A model generated the notes under the pieces. It searched no databases, was not told where the DNA came from, and saw nothing but the letters and a program-made list of their open reading frames with translations. 64,000 bases of DNA. Source: Pseudaquabacterium pictum. Lineage in GTDB: Bacteria > Pseudomonadota > Gammaproteobacteria > Burkholderiales > Burkholderiaceae_C. Both the position numbers and the translations under genes were made by a program. The stretch spans positions 1 to 64,000 of the forward strand of contig NZ_BJCL01000014.1 in NCBI RefSeq assembly GCF_005403045.1, in the 5' to 3' direction. Below are positions 8,822 to 17,518 of this stretch, piece by piece; position 1 is the stretch's first letter, and the number at the start of each line of letters is the position of its first letter.

Positions 8822-8905
8822 CCCGACTTGCCGCCCTGCTTCTCCAGCAGGCGCACGTCGGTCATCACCATGCCGCGGTCGGCCGCCTTGCACATGTCGT
8901 AGATC
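8794..8905 (-). pseudogene. Stranded original 3' end of moaC (left of island)
   Basis: On the minus strand this encodes [19 protein letters not shown]... through GHWVADAAG and a stop, the last ~37 residues of MoaC. Everything upstream of position 8905 is replaced by island sequence. The frame stays open to an ATG at 9030 by chance, but that chimeric ORF has no MoaC catalytic core. It is the chromosomal moaC tail displaced when the island inserted; the intact gene now ends at 38825 with a different last few codons (WVAES). Confidence 0.9.
8807..8905. repeat. attL: 99-bp direct repeat of moaC 3' end
   Basis: Positions 8807-8905 match 38832-38930 at 98 of 99 bases, the only mismatch being 8833 (G) versus 38858 (A). 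The repeats are in the same orientation and bracket an integrase-carrying region of 30,025 bp. The element end adjoining the integrase gene is the left one. The exact crossover point inside the repeat cannot be told, except by which side of the mismatch it falls on. Confidence 0.93.
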
Positions 8906-8937
8906 TTCCCTATGAAAACGGGGGTCAGAAAGCTGCG

Positions 8938-8956
8938 TTGATCCACGGGTGATCCA
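8938..8956 (+). repeat. Candidate integrase arm-type site, left end
   Basis: TTGATCCACGGGTGATCCA contains two direct TGATCCA heptamers. The same 19-mer with one change occurs at 38662-38680 near the right end. It lies 20 bases before the integrase start codon, so binding could also control integrase expression. Role inferred from position only. Confidence 0.55.
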
Positions 8957-8976
8957 ACCACCACCGGGATCACACC

Positions 8977-10062
8977 ATGGCATCGATCATCGAACGCAAC
9001 GGGCGCTACCTCGTCCGGGTGCGCATGCAAGGCTTCAGGACCGTCACGAAGACCTTCAACAGGAAGTCCGACGGCGCCGCATGGGCCAGGCGGGTGGAGA
9101 CTGACATGGAGGCAGGGCGCTGGCAGGAAGTGGCCACCCGCACCCCCAGCTTCCGGGAGGCAGTGCAGGAATACCGCAGGGATATGGCGCCCAGACTCAA
9201 GGGCGCCGCGACCTACCGCTACCGCTTCGACGAATTCGAGGGCTTGCCCTTCGCGGAGCGGCCCATCGATGCGGTTTCTGCCGCCGACCTGGCGAATTGG
9301 CGCGACCAGCAGCTGAAGTGCGTCAAGCCGGGCACGGTCACACGCAAGCTGGCCATGATCAGCAGCATCTTCAGCTGGGCGATCCGAGAGCAGGGTTGGC
9401 TGGCCTCGAATCCGATGGCGCTGATCCGCAAGCCACGCGCCAGTGACAGCCGGACGCGGACACTCTCAGACGACGAAGTGGCGTGGCTGATGGCCGCCGC
9501 CGGCTCCAGCAAGGCATCGTGGCTGCCGGCAGCCTTGACCGTGCTGATGCACAGCGCCATGCGCCGCAGCGAGCTCTGCGGGCTGCGCCGGGGCGATGTC
9601 GACTACGAAGCTGCCGTGGCCCGCCTGGCGGATACCAAGAACGGCAGCCCCCGGGACGTGCCACTGTGCCCGCGTTCGCTCCAGGCGCTGCGTGTGCTGG
9701 ATGGCGCTGCCAAGTCCCGGGGCGACGACATGCTGCTGCCGATTGGTCCGGCGGGCAGCCTGTCCACACGGTTCACGGTGACTGTTCGGCGCGCCCGGTT
9801 GATGTACCTGGCCGCATGCCGGGAGGCCGGCGCAGCGCCAGCCGACAGGTTCCTGAAGGACATCCGGCTGCACGACCTGCGGCACCACGCCGTGACGGCC
9901 TGGGCGAACTCTGGAGCCCTGTCGGTGGCCGAGCTGATGGCGATCAGCGGGCACAAATCGCTGCGGATGCTGATGCGGTACACGCATCTGCAGCCGGTGC
10001 AGCTCGCGACCAAACTGGCGACGCTGACGCGCCAGCAGGACACGCCGACTTCGGCGTCGTGA
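8977..10062 (+). CDS. int: Tyrosine-type site-specific integrase of the island
   Basis: The 361-aa protein has an N-terminal arm-binding/SAM-like region and a C-terminal tyrosine recombinase catalytic domain. Catalytic residues visible are R196 ([10 protein letters not shown]), H299 and R302 (HDLRHH), H326 (SGHKS) and the nucleophile Y335 (MRYTHLQ), all in the expected order. It probably catalyses recombination between an attP and the 3' end of moaC, since it is the only integrase in the element and sits next to attL, reading inward. The start ATG at 8977 gives [16 protein letters not shown], a typical beginning for this integrase group. Confidence 0.95.
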   Translation: MASIIERNGRYLVRVRMQGFRTVTKTFNRKSDGAAWARRVETDMEAGRWQEVATRTPSFREAVQEYRRDMAPRLKGAATYRYRFDEFEGLPFAERPIDAVSAADLANWRDQQLKCVKPGTVTRKLAMISSIFSWAIREQGWLASNPMALIRKPRASDSRTRTLSDDEVAWLMAAAGSSKASWLPAALTVLMHSAMRRSELCGLRRGDVDYEAAVARLADTKNGSPRDVPLCPRSLQALRVLDGAAKSRGDDMLLPIGPAGSLSTRFTVTVRRARLMYLAACREAGAAPADRFLKDIRLHDLRHHAVTAWANSGALSVAELMAISGHKSLRMLMRYTHLQPVQLATKLATLTRQQDTPTSAS

Positions 10063-10110
10063 TCAGCGCCCTGATCGGACCCAGAGCATGATCCTGAGTG
10101 TGTCGCACTG

Positions 10111-10181
10111 TTTATACGAATGACTAGACACCAGACCTTGCGGTGCTGTACATTCGCGACGCGCACATCGTTCGTACGAAC
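10111..10181. promoter_or_regulatory. Palindromic operator-like sites before the 365-aa gene
   Basis: GTTCGTACGAAC at 10170-10181 is a perfect 12-bp palindrome, and GTTTATACGAAT at 10111-10122 matches it at 9 of 12 positions. They lie 27 and 86 bases before the start of the gene at 10208. Paired related palindromes are typical of a repressor operator; the cognate protein is unknown, and the product of 10208 (which has a helix-turn-helix-like segment) is one candidate. Confidence 0.5.
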
Positions 10182-10207
10182 AACGAAACATCAACAAGGA
10201 GAACTCA

Positions 10208-11305
10208 ATGACCAATGACGACCACAGTCCTTCGGACGACCCCATCGCCGGCGCTTTCCCGGTCCCCTTCACGGCCGACGAGTTGCGCGCTGATGCGCAG
10301 AGCGTGCTGCTGTTGCTGACCCGCCAGCTGCACTTCATCTTCGGACGCTCGGACCGCCCCCACCTCGCAGAGCAGGCGTCCCTCCTCGGCGTGCAGGGTG
10401 ACGCCGATATCAACGACCCGGACATGACGCCGAGCGCTCTGGGACTGCGCTACGAGCATGTGAAGACCACCCACCTTGCCGAAACCATGGAGGAGCTCTA
10501 CAGCTACGCGTTCCATGGCCTGCAGGACCTGGCCAGCGCCGACATGGATTCGGAGTCGGCCGCCGCCTGGTGCTCGGTGGTGGTCCATGACCTGGCGAAC
10601 TCGGCGTTCGTTCGCGAGTGGGGTTCCTACAGGCCAGCCGGTGAAGTTGAAGGCGCAGTCGCGCGTTTCATGCTGGTGTGCGAGACCGCTCAGGCCCGGC
10701 GCATCCTGGAGGGGCACGACGACAACTTCATGGATTGGGCCAGTCCGACCCAACACGGCGGCCTCACCATGCGGCAGATGGCGCTGCTGTCCGGGATGAC
10801 GGAGGCCAGCGTGCGCACTTTGTCGAACCCCAAGCGGCGCAACGCGCTGGTGACTGTCAACGACGGCAAGAACGTCATGGTCGAGATCGGTGCGGCCAAG
10901 ACGTGGTTGCAGGCGAAGGGCCGGTATCTGCCGATCCGGCGCACCAATCGCGATGGCCAGATCGACCTGGCTGCGAAGCGCTTCAACGACACTGACGACC
11001 TCCGGTGGGCCCTGGACCAGCGCTTGCAGTACCTGCTCGGCCAGGACGCAGCCGCAAAGGTCCGCCACCAGCTTGACGCCATCGACCCCCAGCTGGTTGA
11101 TGGCGGAGACGCCGCCAGGCCAACGCTCCGCCTCACGGCGGCCTTGATGGCCGACGCTCAGGCCATGGCCGGCATCGGCGTGGCGCTGAACCTGCCAGGC
11201 GAGCTCCTCGCGCTCAGGGCCGCCGAAGCCCATGCCCGGGACGTGCTGGCCGGGTTGGAGCAGCAGCTCCAGCGGCACATCAAGGCGGCGGCTACGGCAC
11301 CGTAG
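10208..11305 (+). CDS. Island protein of unknown function with a helix-turn-helix-like segment
   Basis: This 365-aa soluble acidic protein matches no family I can name. Residues about 185-235 (MRQMALLSGMTEASVRTL, then a GKNVMVEIGAAKTWLQAKGRY stretch) look like a winged or helix-turn-helix DNA-binding segment followed by an excisionase-like 'AKTWL' helix, which suggests a DNA-binding regulator. A strong AAGGAGAA Shine-Dalgarno lies about 7 bases before the ATG. It follows the integrase and may act in island maintenance or gene control. Palindromic sites upstream suggest it is regulated. The function is an inference. Confidence 0.6.
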   Translation: MTNDDHSPSDDPIAGAFPVPFTADELRADAQSVLLLLTRQLHFIFGRSDRPHLAEQASLLGVQGDADINDPDMTPSALGLRYEHVKTTHLAETMEELYSYAFHGLQDLASADMDSESAAAWCSVVVHDLANSAFVREWGSYRPAGEVEGAVARFMLVCETAQARRILEGHDDNFMDWASPTQHGGLTMRQMALLSGMTEASVRTLSNPKRRNALVTVNDGKNVMVEIGAAKTWLQAKGRYLPIRRTNRDGQIDLAAKRFNDTDDLRWALDQRLQYLLGQDAAAKVRHQLDAIDPQLVDGGDAARPTLRLTAALMADAQAMAGIGVALNLPGELLALRAAEAHARDVLAGLEQQLQRHIKAAATAP

Positions 11306-11408
11306 CCGCCCCCACAGGCCCCGTCGGCCACCCCATCACCTTCCCTCTCGGAACGCGGCGCTGCGGCCCGTGAGGGCAGCGCCATGCCCGGCGAACAAGG
11401 ACTCATCG

Positions 11409-11480
11409 ATGACCACGATCACCAACACGCTCGACATCACCCTAGACGAGGCGCCGAAGAAGCCCCGGCCGTTCCCGTAG
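11409..11480 (+). CDS. Possible 23-residue small protein
   Basis: A short ORF starts at ATG 11409, 6 bases after an AAGGACT stretch, and encodes a peptide beginning MTTITNTLDITLDEAPKK and ending RPFP. It is charged, not GC-skewed like random frames here, and precedes the Rep-like gene by 71 bases. It is too short for family recognition and may be a leader peptide or a genuine small protein. Confidence 0.4.
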   Translation: MTTITNTLDITLDEAPKKPRPFP

Positions 11481-11551
11481 ACCCCAAGGGCCAAGCACAG
11501 GCAGCCCCGCCCGAAGCTCCATCACCCCACCACCCGCAAAAGGAAACCACC

Positions 11552-12520
11552 ATGAACCAATCATCGCCCCCCGACTTCGACTTCACCCGTTTGGCGCCTC
11601 ACGCTGTCATCGACTTCATCACGATCACGGCTGACCACCCGGTGCCCGTCATCTTCAGCGCCGGACGTTCAGCCGTGTGGCGCCCGCTTGACGAGCCATC
11701 GGCCGGAGGCACCTTGACCCTGCACGACCCGAGTGCTGCCGACCTTCATTGGTTGCAACTGCAGTTTCCGGCGAGCTTGGTCATGGAGCTGGAGATCGCC
11801 ATCGACTTCTGGCCAGTCACCGGCTGTACACAGGCCGAACGGCAGGAACTGATCGACAGCACGATGCTGGCCATTGCCGGGCGGCTTCGGCCAGACGAAG
11901 CCTGCCCCTATGGCTTCGGGTTGCGCGCGTCGGTTGGAGGTGGCAGGGTTTCACTCCAACCCTTCCACGACCGCCAGCCGCCGACGTGGGCGCAGTTGCT
12001 GTGGGGCTCGCGAGGCGACTGGATTCAGGTCAAGGCGTACCCGAAGACCCGGGACCACAACGAACCGCTGCCGATTGAACACCGTCGCGCTCGCTTGGAA
12101 ATCGCGTTTCGCCGCGGCGCGCTGATGGACCTCGGGATTCATCACATCACGCATGTGCTCTTTCACTCGTGGCGGAAGCTGGTTGCGCCTTACCTCCGGT
12201 TCATCGCGCGACCTGAGGTGCGGATTCGACGCTGGGAAGCACCGCGACCGGCCTTGCAGGCCAGGGTCTGGAGCGCTTGGCGCCGGGGCGGGGCGGGTGC
12301 ATTCAAGCTGGCCCATCCTCCAGCCGAAGCAGGCGGCCTCACGATGGAGGCGATCAAGTACCGTGAGAGCCGCCAGGTCTCGCTGAAGTCGGTGCGCCTG
12401 GTGCGGCACCGGCGGGCAAACGAGCTCGTCGGCAACGCCTTGCGGCAGTTGGAACGTCGCCTGACCTCACGAGTTTCGGGCGGTCGAGGGGAGCAGGTGA
12501 ACCGCGATAGTCAGCGCTGA
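11552..12520 (+). CDS. Putative replication-initiator-like protein
   Basis: The 322-aa protein starts at ATG 11552 behind AAAGGAAACC. Features are an N-terminal VIDFITITADHP strand and a central segment IQVKAYPKTRDHN...RRARLEIAFRR, followed by a helical basic half (PLRFIARPEVRIRRW and RLVRHRRANEL). A conserved tyrosine and 'R(L)E' strand of this style occur in phage/plasmid rolling-circle initiators of the RstA/Gp2 type, so a role in replication or mobilisation of the excised island is possible. I cannot identify a definite HUH motif, so this is a tentative call. It could equally be an unrelated island protein. Confidence 0.45.
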   Translation: MNQSSPPDFDFTRLAPHAVIDFITITADHPVPVIFSAGRSAVWRPLDEPSAGGTLTLHDPSAADLHWLQLQFPASLVMELEIAIDFWPVTGCTQAERQELIDSTMLAIAGRLRPDEACPYGFGLRASVGGGRVSLQPFHDRQPPTWAQLLWGSRGDWIQVKAYPKTRDHNEPLPIEHRRARLEIAFRRGALMDLGIHHITHVLFHSWRKLVAPYLRFIARPEVRIRRWEAPRPALQARVWSAWRRGGAGAFKLAHPPAEAGGLTMEAIKYRESRQVSLKSVRLVRHRRANELVGNALRQLERRLTSRVSGGRGEQVNRDSQR

Positions 12521-12945
12521 CAGAGGGGCGGGCGGTGGGTCGGGGGCTGCCTCTCCCATCGCCCTATGACATATCAAAGATCACCCCTTCGTGTGTCTCA
12601 GGGGCAGTGCCAGCCCATTCGCATTGAAGAGCACCATCCATCTCGCCGACAGGAAGCCTGACCATCGGCTTGATGGAGGTGTTGGTCGAACCTGACATTG
12701 CCACCTGCCGTACTGCATCGATGCCGCCGATGCCCCCCTTTGAGACCTTGTACCCCCTAGCCAGCCAAGCGTCAGTCGTGGCCCTTGGTCAGGCGTTTTT
12801 CCTGCCCCGCCAACGAACAGCTTACAGGGCCACCTGCCGCTGGTCCCTCCTCGGCTCGTTGCAGATTGCCTTCTCTGCCACCCGGGCGGTCTCCCAATGA
12901 TGGTGTCATGCGGTCACCGTCGTGATCGTCAACCTGGAGATCACC
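12521..12945. other. Gene-poor spacer before the XRE regulator
   Basis: No convincing plus-strand gene. On the minus strand, 12698 down to 12564 could encode 44 residues (MSGSTNTSIKPMVRLPVGEM...GVIFDMS); its frame stays open to about 12793 without another ATG, so it could be a remnant of a gene's C-terminus. I do not claim it as functional. Confidence 0.4.
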
Positions 12946-13350
12946 ATGAAAATCACCCCTGAGCTTCCCGTCCCTGCCGCCACCATCGCCTCGCTGATCA
13001 ACGCCTTCCAGGCCGAGAGTGGGCTGTCCGATGGTGACATCGCCGCCCGCCTGGGCTTCGAGCAGGCCAACGTCGTGACCTGCATCCGGACCGGCCAGAT
13101 GCGGCTGCCCTGGAGCAAGATCACGCCGCTCGCCGAGTTGATGGACATCGACCCGGAGCGGATCATCGAACTCGCCCTGCAGGGGCACGGCGATGCCTTG
13201 CTGCAGCACTTCAGGGCCCTCCAGGCGCGCTGCCAGATCAGCCCCGCCGAGTTGCGGCTGCTGGAGCACTGCCGGGCGCTGTCAGGCGGCAAGGTGGTGT
13301 CGCCCGTCATCATCGACGGCAAGTCGGTGGTGGCGCTGCTGGTGGCCTGA
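12946..13350 (+). CDS. XRE/Cro-type helix-turn-helix regulator
   Basis: The 134-aa protein begins at ATG 12946 behind CCTGGAGA. Residues about 22-60 (GLSDGDIAARLGFEQANVVTCIRTGQMRLPWSKITPLAELMDID) form a Cro/C1-type helix-turn-helix. The C-terminal half is helical with 'ELRLLEHCRALSGGKVV'. Standing just before the restriction operon, it may time expression of hsdRMS, for example by binding the inverted repeats at 13454 and 13508. That link is inferred from position. Confidence 0.75.
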   Translation: MKITPELPVPAATIASLINAFQAESGLSDGDIAARLGFEQANVVTCIRTGQMRLPWSKITPLAELMDIDPERIIELALQGHGDALLQHFRALQARCQISPAELRLLEHCRALSGGKVVSPVIIDGKSVVALLVA

Positions 13351-13453
13351 TGTGCGCCCCGCCGCCAAGGTCCATCGGTAGGTGTAAGCACAACCTTCTC
13401 GCCAGGGGCATCCTGTGCTCATCAACGCCGAAGTTCTGCCGGCCACGCCCAAA

Positions 13454-13524
13454 TCACTGCGATATCAGTGAAGTCGAAGGTCTTGGCCTACTTTCCCCGC
13501 TGTCGCCGTTGACATAAAGTCAAC
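13454..13524. promoter_or_regulatory. Two inverted repeats upstream of hsdR
   Basis: TCACTG-CGATAT-CAGTGA lies at 13454-13471 and GTTGAC-ATAAA-GTCAAC at 13508-13524. The second contains TTGACA, usable as a -35 box. Both are near-perfect operators in size and spacing, 60-130 bases before the hsdR start and about 100-170 bases after the XRE gene. They are good candidates for XRE binding. Confidence 0.5.
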
Positions 13525-13585
13525 GAAACACAGGGAAGAACGCTGGTGCCGGGCGCAGATCGGGCCAAAGCGCTACGAAAACCGC

Positions 13586-16500
13586 ATGGTTGGTACGGCA
13601 GGTTCATCGCAAAGCAATTTCGCGTTTCTCGAGCGGGCAGATCCGTTGATGGCCCAGCTTGGAATCTCTGCCGAGCGGTACTGCATCGCCGACCCCAACG
13701 CCTGCCTGCTGAAGCTGCGCCAGTTCGGCGAGGTGGTGGCCCAGCACCTGGCCGCCGTGCACGGTCTTCAGGCCAGCACCGACACCAAACAGGCTGACCT
13801 GCTGGCTGAATTCCGCCGCCGTCAGTTGGTGGATGGCGAGGTGATCAGCATGCTGCACATGCTGCGCACCCAAGGCAACGCTGGTGTGCACAGCCCCAGC
13901 ATCGATGCCCGGGACGCCGGCAGCGCATTGCGCATCGCCCGCCAGGTCGGCATCTGGTTCCACCGGGCATTCCGCAGTCCCGGCGCCGATTTCAAGCCCG
14001 GCCCGTTCATTGCGCCGACCAACCTCAGCTACATCGACGTGGCCAGGCGCCAGGCCGATGAGGTCCAGCGTCTTCAGGCAGATCTGCAAGCAGCCCGGGA
14101 CGCGGCTGCCGCTGAGCAAGCGCAGCGGCTGCAGGCCGAAGCTGCCGCTGCTGCGCAAACCCAGGAGCGGCAGCTATGGGAGCAGCTGGCCCAGGCCGAA
14201 GAAGCCGAACGCAAGCGCCTGGAGGCCGAGTTCGACCGCGAGCTGAAGGCCATCCTCGAATCCCCGCAGGCTGCAGCAGGCAAACCCGCCGCTGCGGTGA
14301 GCCAGGCCATCCAGCAGGCCACCCGCCTGATCGACCTGGACGAGGCCGAGACCCGCGCCATCATCGACCGCCAATTGCGGGATGCCGGCTGGGAGGTGGA
14401 CAGCAACACCTTGCGCTACGCCCGTGGCACCCGGCCGGAGGCTGGCCGCAACCTGGCCATCGCCGAGTGGCCCACAGCCTCAGGCCCGGCCGACTACCTG
14501 CTGTTCTGCGGCATGGTGGCCGTGGGTGTGGTGGAGGCCAAGAAGTTCAGCACCGATGTGTCGGCTGTGGTTGGCCAGGCCGAGCGCTACAGCCTCGGCC
14601 TGCAGGCGCTGGACGATGGCGCCGCACCAGCCCCGGGCGATTGGGACCGACAGAAGCTGGGTGCATTTCCCGGCTGGCCGGCCTTGACGGCCACCGTCAC
14701 AGGGGCCACCCACTACCGAGTGCCGTTCATCTTCGCCAGCAACGGCCGGCCCTTTCACCGGCAGTTCGAGCAGCGCAGCGGCGTCTGGTTTCGGGATGTT
14801 CGCCAGGTCACCCACCATGCACGGGCGCTGGCCGACTGGTACACCCCCGACGGCCTGTTGAAGCTGCTGGCGCAGGATCTGCCCACCGCCGAGCAGATGC
14901 TGAAGGCCGAGCCCCACGGCTACCTGAACCTGCGTGACTACCAGATCGCTGCCGTGCAGGCCGTGGAATCTGCCATCGCAGCCGGGCAGCGCGCGTGCCT
15001 GGTGGCCATGGCCACCGGCACCGGCAAGACGCGCACCGTCATCGGCCTGATCTACCGGCTGCTGAAGGCCAAGCGCTTCCAGCGGGTGCTGTTCCTCGTC
15101 GACCGTTCTGCCTTGGGCGAGCAGGCGCAGAACGCCTTCAAGGACGCGCGGCTGGAGCAGAACAAGCGCTTCACCGAGATCTACGACCTGAAGGAGCTGG
15201 CCGACATCACGCCCGACAGCGCCACCCGGGTGCATGTGGCCACGGTGCAGGGCATGGCCCGCCGGCTGTTCGGTGGTCAGCCCGGGGACATGCCGGTTGA
15301 CCGCTACGACTGCATCATCATTGACGAGGCCCACCGCGGCTACATCCTCGACCGCGAGATGGGAGAAGGTGAGCTGCAGTTTCGCGACGAGGCCGACTAC
15401 ATCTCAGCCTACCGCCGGGTGCTGGACCAGTTCGACGCCTTCAAGGTGGCGCTCACTGCCACGCCGGCCCAGCACACCACCCAGATCTTCGGCCTGCCGG
15501 TCTACACCTACACCTACCAGGAGGCGGTGGTCGACGGCTGGCTGGTAGACCATCTGCCGCCTATCCGGCTGCGCACCTTGCTGTCGCAGAACGGCATCCA
15601 CTTCGACAGCGGTGAGACCGTCACCCTGCTCAACACCCTGGGCAGTGAGGCTGAACAGGTGCTGCCCGACGAGGTGGACTACGACATCGACCACTTCAAC
15701 CGGCTTGTCATCACCGAGCATTTCAACCAGGTGGTGTGTGGTGAGCTGGCCCGCCAGCTGGACCCACTGGCCGAGGAGAAGACCCTGGTCTTCTGCGCGA
15801 ACGACCAGCATGCCGACCTGGTGGTGCGCCTGCTCACCCAGGCGCTGGCCGCCGAGCATGGCGAGCTGAACGACAAGACCGTTCTCAAGATCACCGGCCG
15901 CAGTGACAAGCCCGACCAGCTGATCCGCCTGTTCAAGAACGAGGCCCTGCCCAAGGTGGCCGTCACCGTCGATCTGCTGACCACCGGCATCGATGTGCCG
16001 CGCATCAGCAACCTGGTGTTCCTGCGCCGGGTTCGCAGCCGCATCCTCTATGAGCAGATGCTGGGCCGGGCCACCCGGCTGTGCCCCGAGATCGGCAAGG
16101 AGCACTTCCGCATCTTCGACGCGGTGGACTTGTACGCCGCGCTGGCCCCTGTCAACACCATGCGCCCGGTGGTGCAGCAGGCCGCCACGCCGCTGCCGCA
16201 GCTGATGCTGGAACTGCAAGACCCGGCCGCTGCCGGCACCATCGTGGGCGAGAACCCCCGCACCCGCCAGCCTGTCACCCATGCCGACGAGGTGCGGGCC
16301 CAGCTGGTGGTGCGGCTGCGCAACCTGCTGCGCCGTGCCCAACGCCTGGCACCGCAGCGGCCAGTCCTGCAGGCTGCCCTGTCCGAGCTGGCCCTGCTGA
16401 CCGGGCAGGATGCCCAGGCCCTGGCCGCCAGCCTCAAGGATCTGCCCCTGGCCAGCATGCAGGCCCTGGTGCAGGCCCATGGTGCCCAGCTGGCGGGCCT

Positions 16501-17104
16501 GCTGGGGCACACCGAGCCCACCGCGGGTGTGGACATGGTGGTGTCACACCATCCCGATGAACTGCTGGGGGTCGAGCATGGCTGGGGTGCCTACACCCGG
16601 CCTGATGACTACCTGAGTGCCTTCCAGCGCTTCATCAACGACAACGTGAACCGCATCGCGGCCCTGCAGATCGTGCTGACCCGCCCGCGGGACCTGACTG
16701 CCGAGCACCTGCGCAGCCTGATGGTGGAGCTGGCCCAGCACCAGTTCACCGAGGCCCATGTGCGCACCGCCTGGGCCCAGGCCCGGCAGGAAGACGTGGC
16801 CGCCACCCTGATCGGCTACATCCGCCAGTTGGCGCTGGGCTCACCGCTGGTGCCCTTCAGCACCCGGGTCGACAAGGCGGTGGCCCGTCTATTGGCCAGC
16901 CGCGCCTGGAGCACGCCCCAGCGCAAGTGGCTGGATCGCATCGCCACCACGCTGAAGGACAAGGTGGTGGTCGACGAGGCCACCTTCAGCCAGGGCGCCT
17001 ACGTGGCCCACGGCGGCTTCCGCGCCATCGACACCGTGTTCAACGGTCAGGGGCGCGAAGTACTGGCCGAGCTGGAAGACGCCGTGTGGAGCGACGCTGC
17101 GTAG
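13586..17104 (+). CDS. hsdR: Type I restriction endonuclease, R (HsdR) subunit
   Basis: The 1172-aa subunit is responsible for ATP-driven DNA translocation and cleavage of unmethylated DNA. An N-terminal DUF4145-like region (SNFAFLERADPLMAQL...LLKLRQFGEVVAQHL) is followed by an Ala/Gln/Glu-rich coiled coil (about 155-235). The PD-(D/E)XK nuclease is DYLLF...GVVEAKK (D303, E317, K319). The superfamily 2 motor has Walker A ATGTGKT (476-482), DEAH (580-583), ALTATPAQHT and the motif VI region LGRATRLCP. Length and layout fit the EcoKI-like family. The start is uncertain: 13586 lacks a strong Shine-Dalgarno. All catalytic motifs are intact. Confidence 0.95.
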   Translation: MVGTAGSSQSNFAFLERADPLMAQLGISAERYCIADPNACLLKLRQFGEVVAQHLAAVHGLQASTDTKQADLLAEFRRRQLVDGEVISMLHMLRTQGNAGVHSPSIDARDAGSALRIARQVGIWFHRAFRSPGADFKPGPFIAPTNLSYIDVARRQADEVQRLQADLQAARDAAAAEQAQRLQAEAAAAAQTQERQLWEQLAQAEEAERKRLEAEFDRELKAILESPQAAAGKPAAAVSQAIQQATRLIDLDEAETRAIIDRQLRDAGWEVDSNTLRYARGTRPEAGRNLAIAEWPTASGPADYLLFCGMVAVGVVEAKKFSTDVSAVVGQAERYSLGLQALDDGAAPAPGDWDRQKLGAFPGWPALTATVTGATHYRVPFIFASNGRPFHRQFEQRSGVWFRDVRQVTHHARALADWYTPDGLLKLLAQDLPTAEQMLKAEPHGYLNLRDYQIAAVQAVESAIAAGQRACLVAMATGTGKTRTVIGLIYRLLKAKRFQRVLFLVDRSALGEQAQNAFKDARLEQNKRFTEIYDLKELADITPDSATRVHVATVQGMARRLFGGQPGDMPVDRYDCIIIDEAHRGYILDREMGEGELQFRDEADYISAYRRVLDQFDAFKVALTATPAQHTTQIFGLPVYTYTYQEAVVDGWLVDHLPPIRLRTLLSQNGIHFDSGETVTLLNTLGSEAEQVLPDEVDYDIDHFNRLVITEHFNQVVCGELARQLDPLAEEKTLVFCANDQHADLVVRLLTQALAAEHGELNDKTVLKITGRSDKPDQLIRLFKNEALPKVAVTVDLLTTGIDVPRISNLVFLRRVRSRILYEQMLGRATRLCPEIGKEHFRIFDAVDLYAALAPVNTMRPVVQQAATPLPQLMLELQDPAAAGTIVGENPRTRQPVTHADEVRAQLVVRLRNLLRRAQRLAPQRPVLQAALSELALLTGQDAQALAASLKDLPLASMQALVQAHGAQLAGLLGHTEPTAGVDMVVSHHPDELLGVEHGWGAYTRPDDYLSAFQRFINDNVNRIAALQIVLTRPRDLTAEHLRSLMVELAQHQFTEAHVRTAWAQARQEDVAATLIGYIRQLALGSPLVPFSTRVDKAVARLLASRAWSTPQRKWLDRIATTLKDKVVVDEATFSQGAYVAHGGFRAIDTVFNGQGREVLAELEDAVWSDAA

Positions 17105-17191
17105 CCTCATCCTCCAAGTTTCATCAAGTTGCTTCAGTGCTGAAGCACCATATTTGAAGCCGCTGAAAATCTCTGATCGACATGGAACAAG

Positions 17192-17515
17192 ATGGAAATG
17201 ACTGACGCACTTGTGAGAGCGCTTGATCTGCTCGCAAAACAAAACGAGCGAGTGATTGATTTACTTGCTGAAATTCGAGACAAGCTAGACGATGTCGAAT
17301 CCAAACTCCCCGATTCGTTGGGAGTTACTTCGACATTGGATGATGTAGTTGGTGCGGTTGATCGGCTTGAAAGCAGCCTCGACTGGACCGCAAATGGGTC
17401 TTTCGCGTCTATGGTTTGTGGTGAACTCCAATGGTACAAAGAACATACATTTGCAAATCGCGTAACCGAATCGCTAGGTGAAATCAGCGAGAAGCTCGAC
17501 AGGATCGGGGGCTGA
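17192..17515 (+). CDS. Small acidic coiled-coil protein inside the restriction operon
   Basis: The 107-aa protein begins MEMTDALVRALDLLAKQNE and is mostly helical and acidic, with heptad-like patterning (LLAEIRDKLDDVESKL; VGAVDRLESSLDW; VTESLGEISEKLDRI). It belongs to no family I recognise. Its DNA is clearly more AT-rich than hsdR and hsdM, suggesting a separate origin. The stop is 3 bases before the hsdM start, so it is very probably co-transcribed and translationally coupled. It may be an assembly or control factor of the HsdRMS complex, or a passenger gene. Confidence 0.65.
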   Translation: MEMTDALVRALDLLAKQNERVIDLLAEIRDKLDDVESKLPDSLGVTSTLDDVVGAVDRLESSLDWTANGSFASMVCGELQWYKEHTFANRVTESLGEISEKLDRIGG

Positions 17516-17518
17516 TGT

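Noticed and set aside
8794-9030. 78-codon minus-strand ORF ending in the MoaC C-terminus
   Set aside because: Only the last 37 codons are MoaC; the N-terminal part is chance reading through the island end, so it is treated as a remnant.
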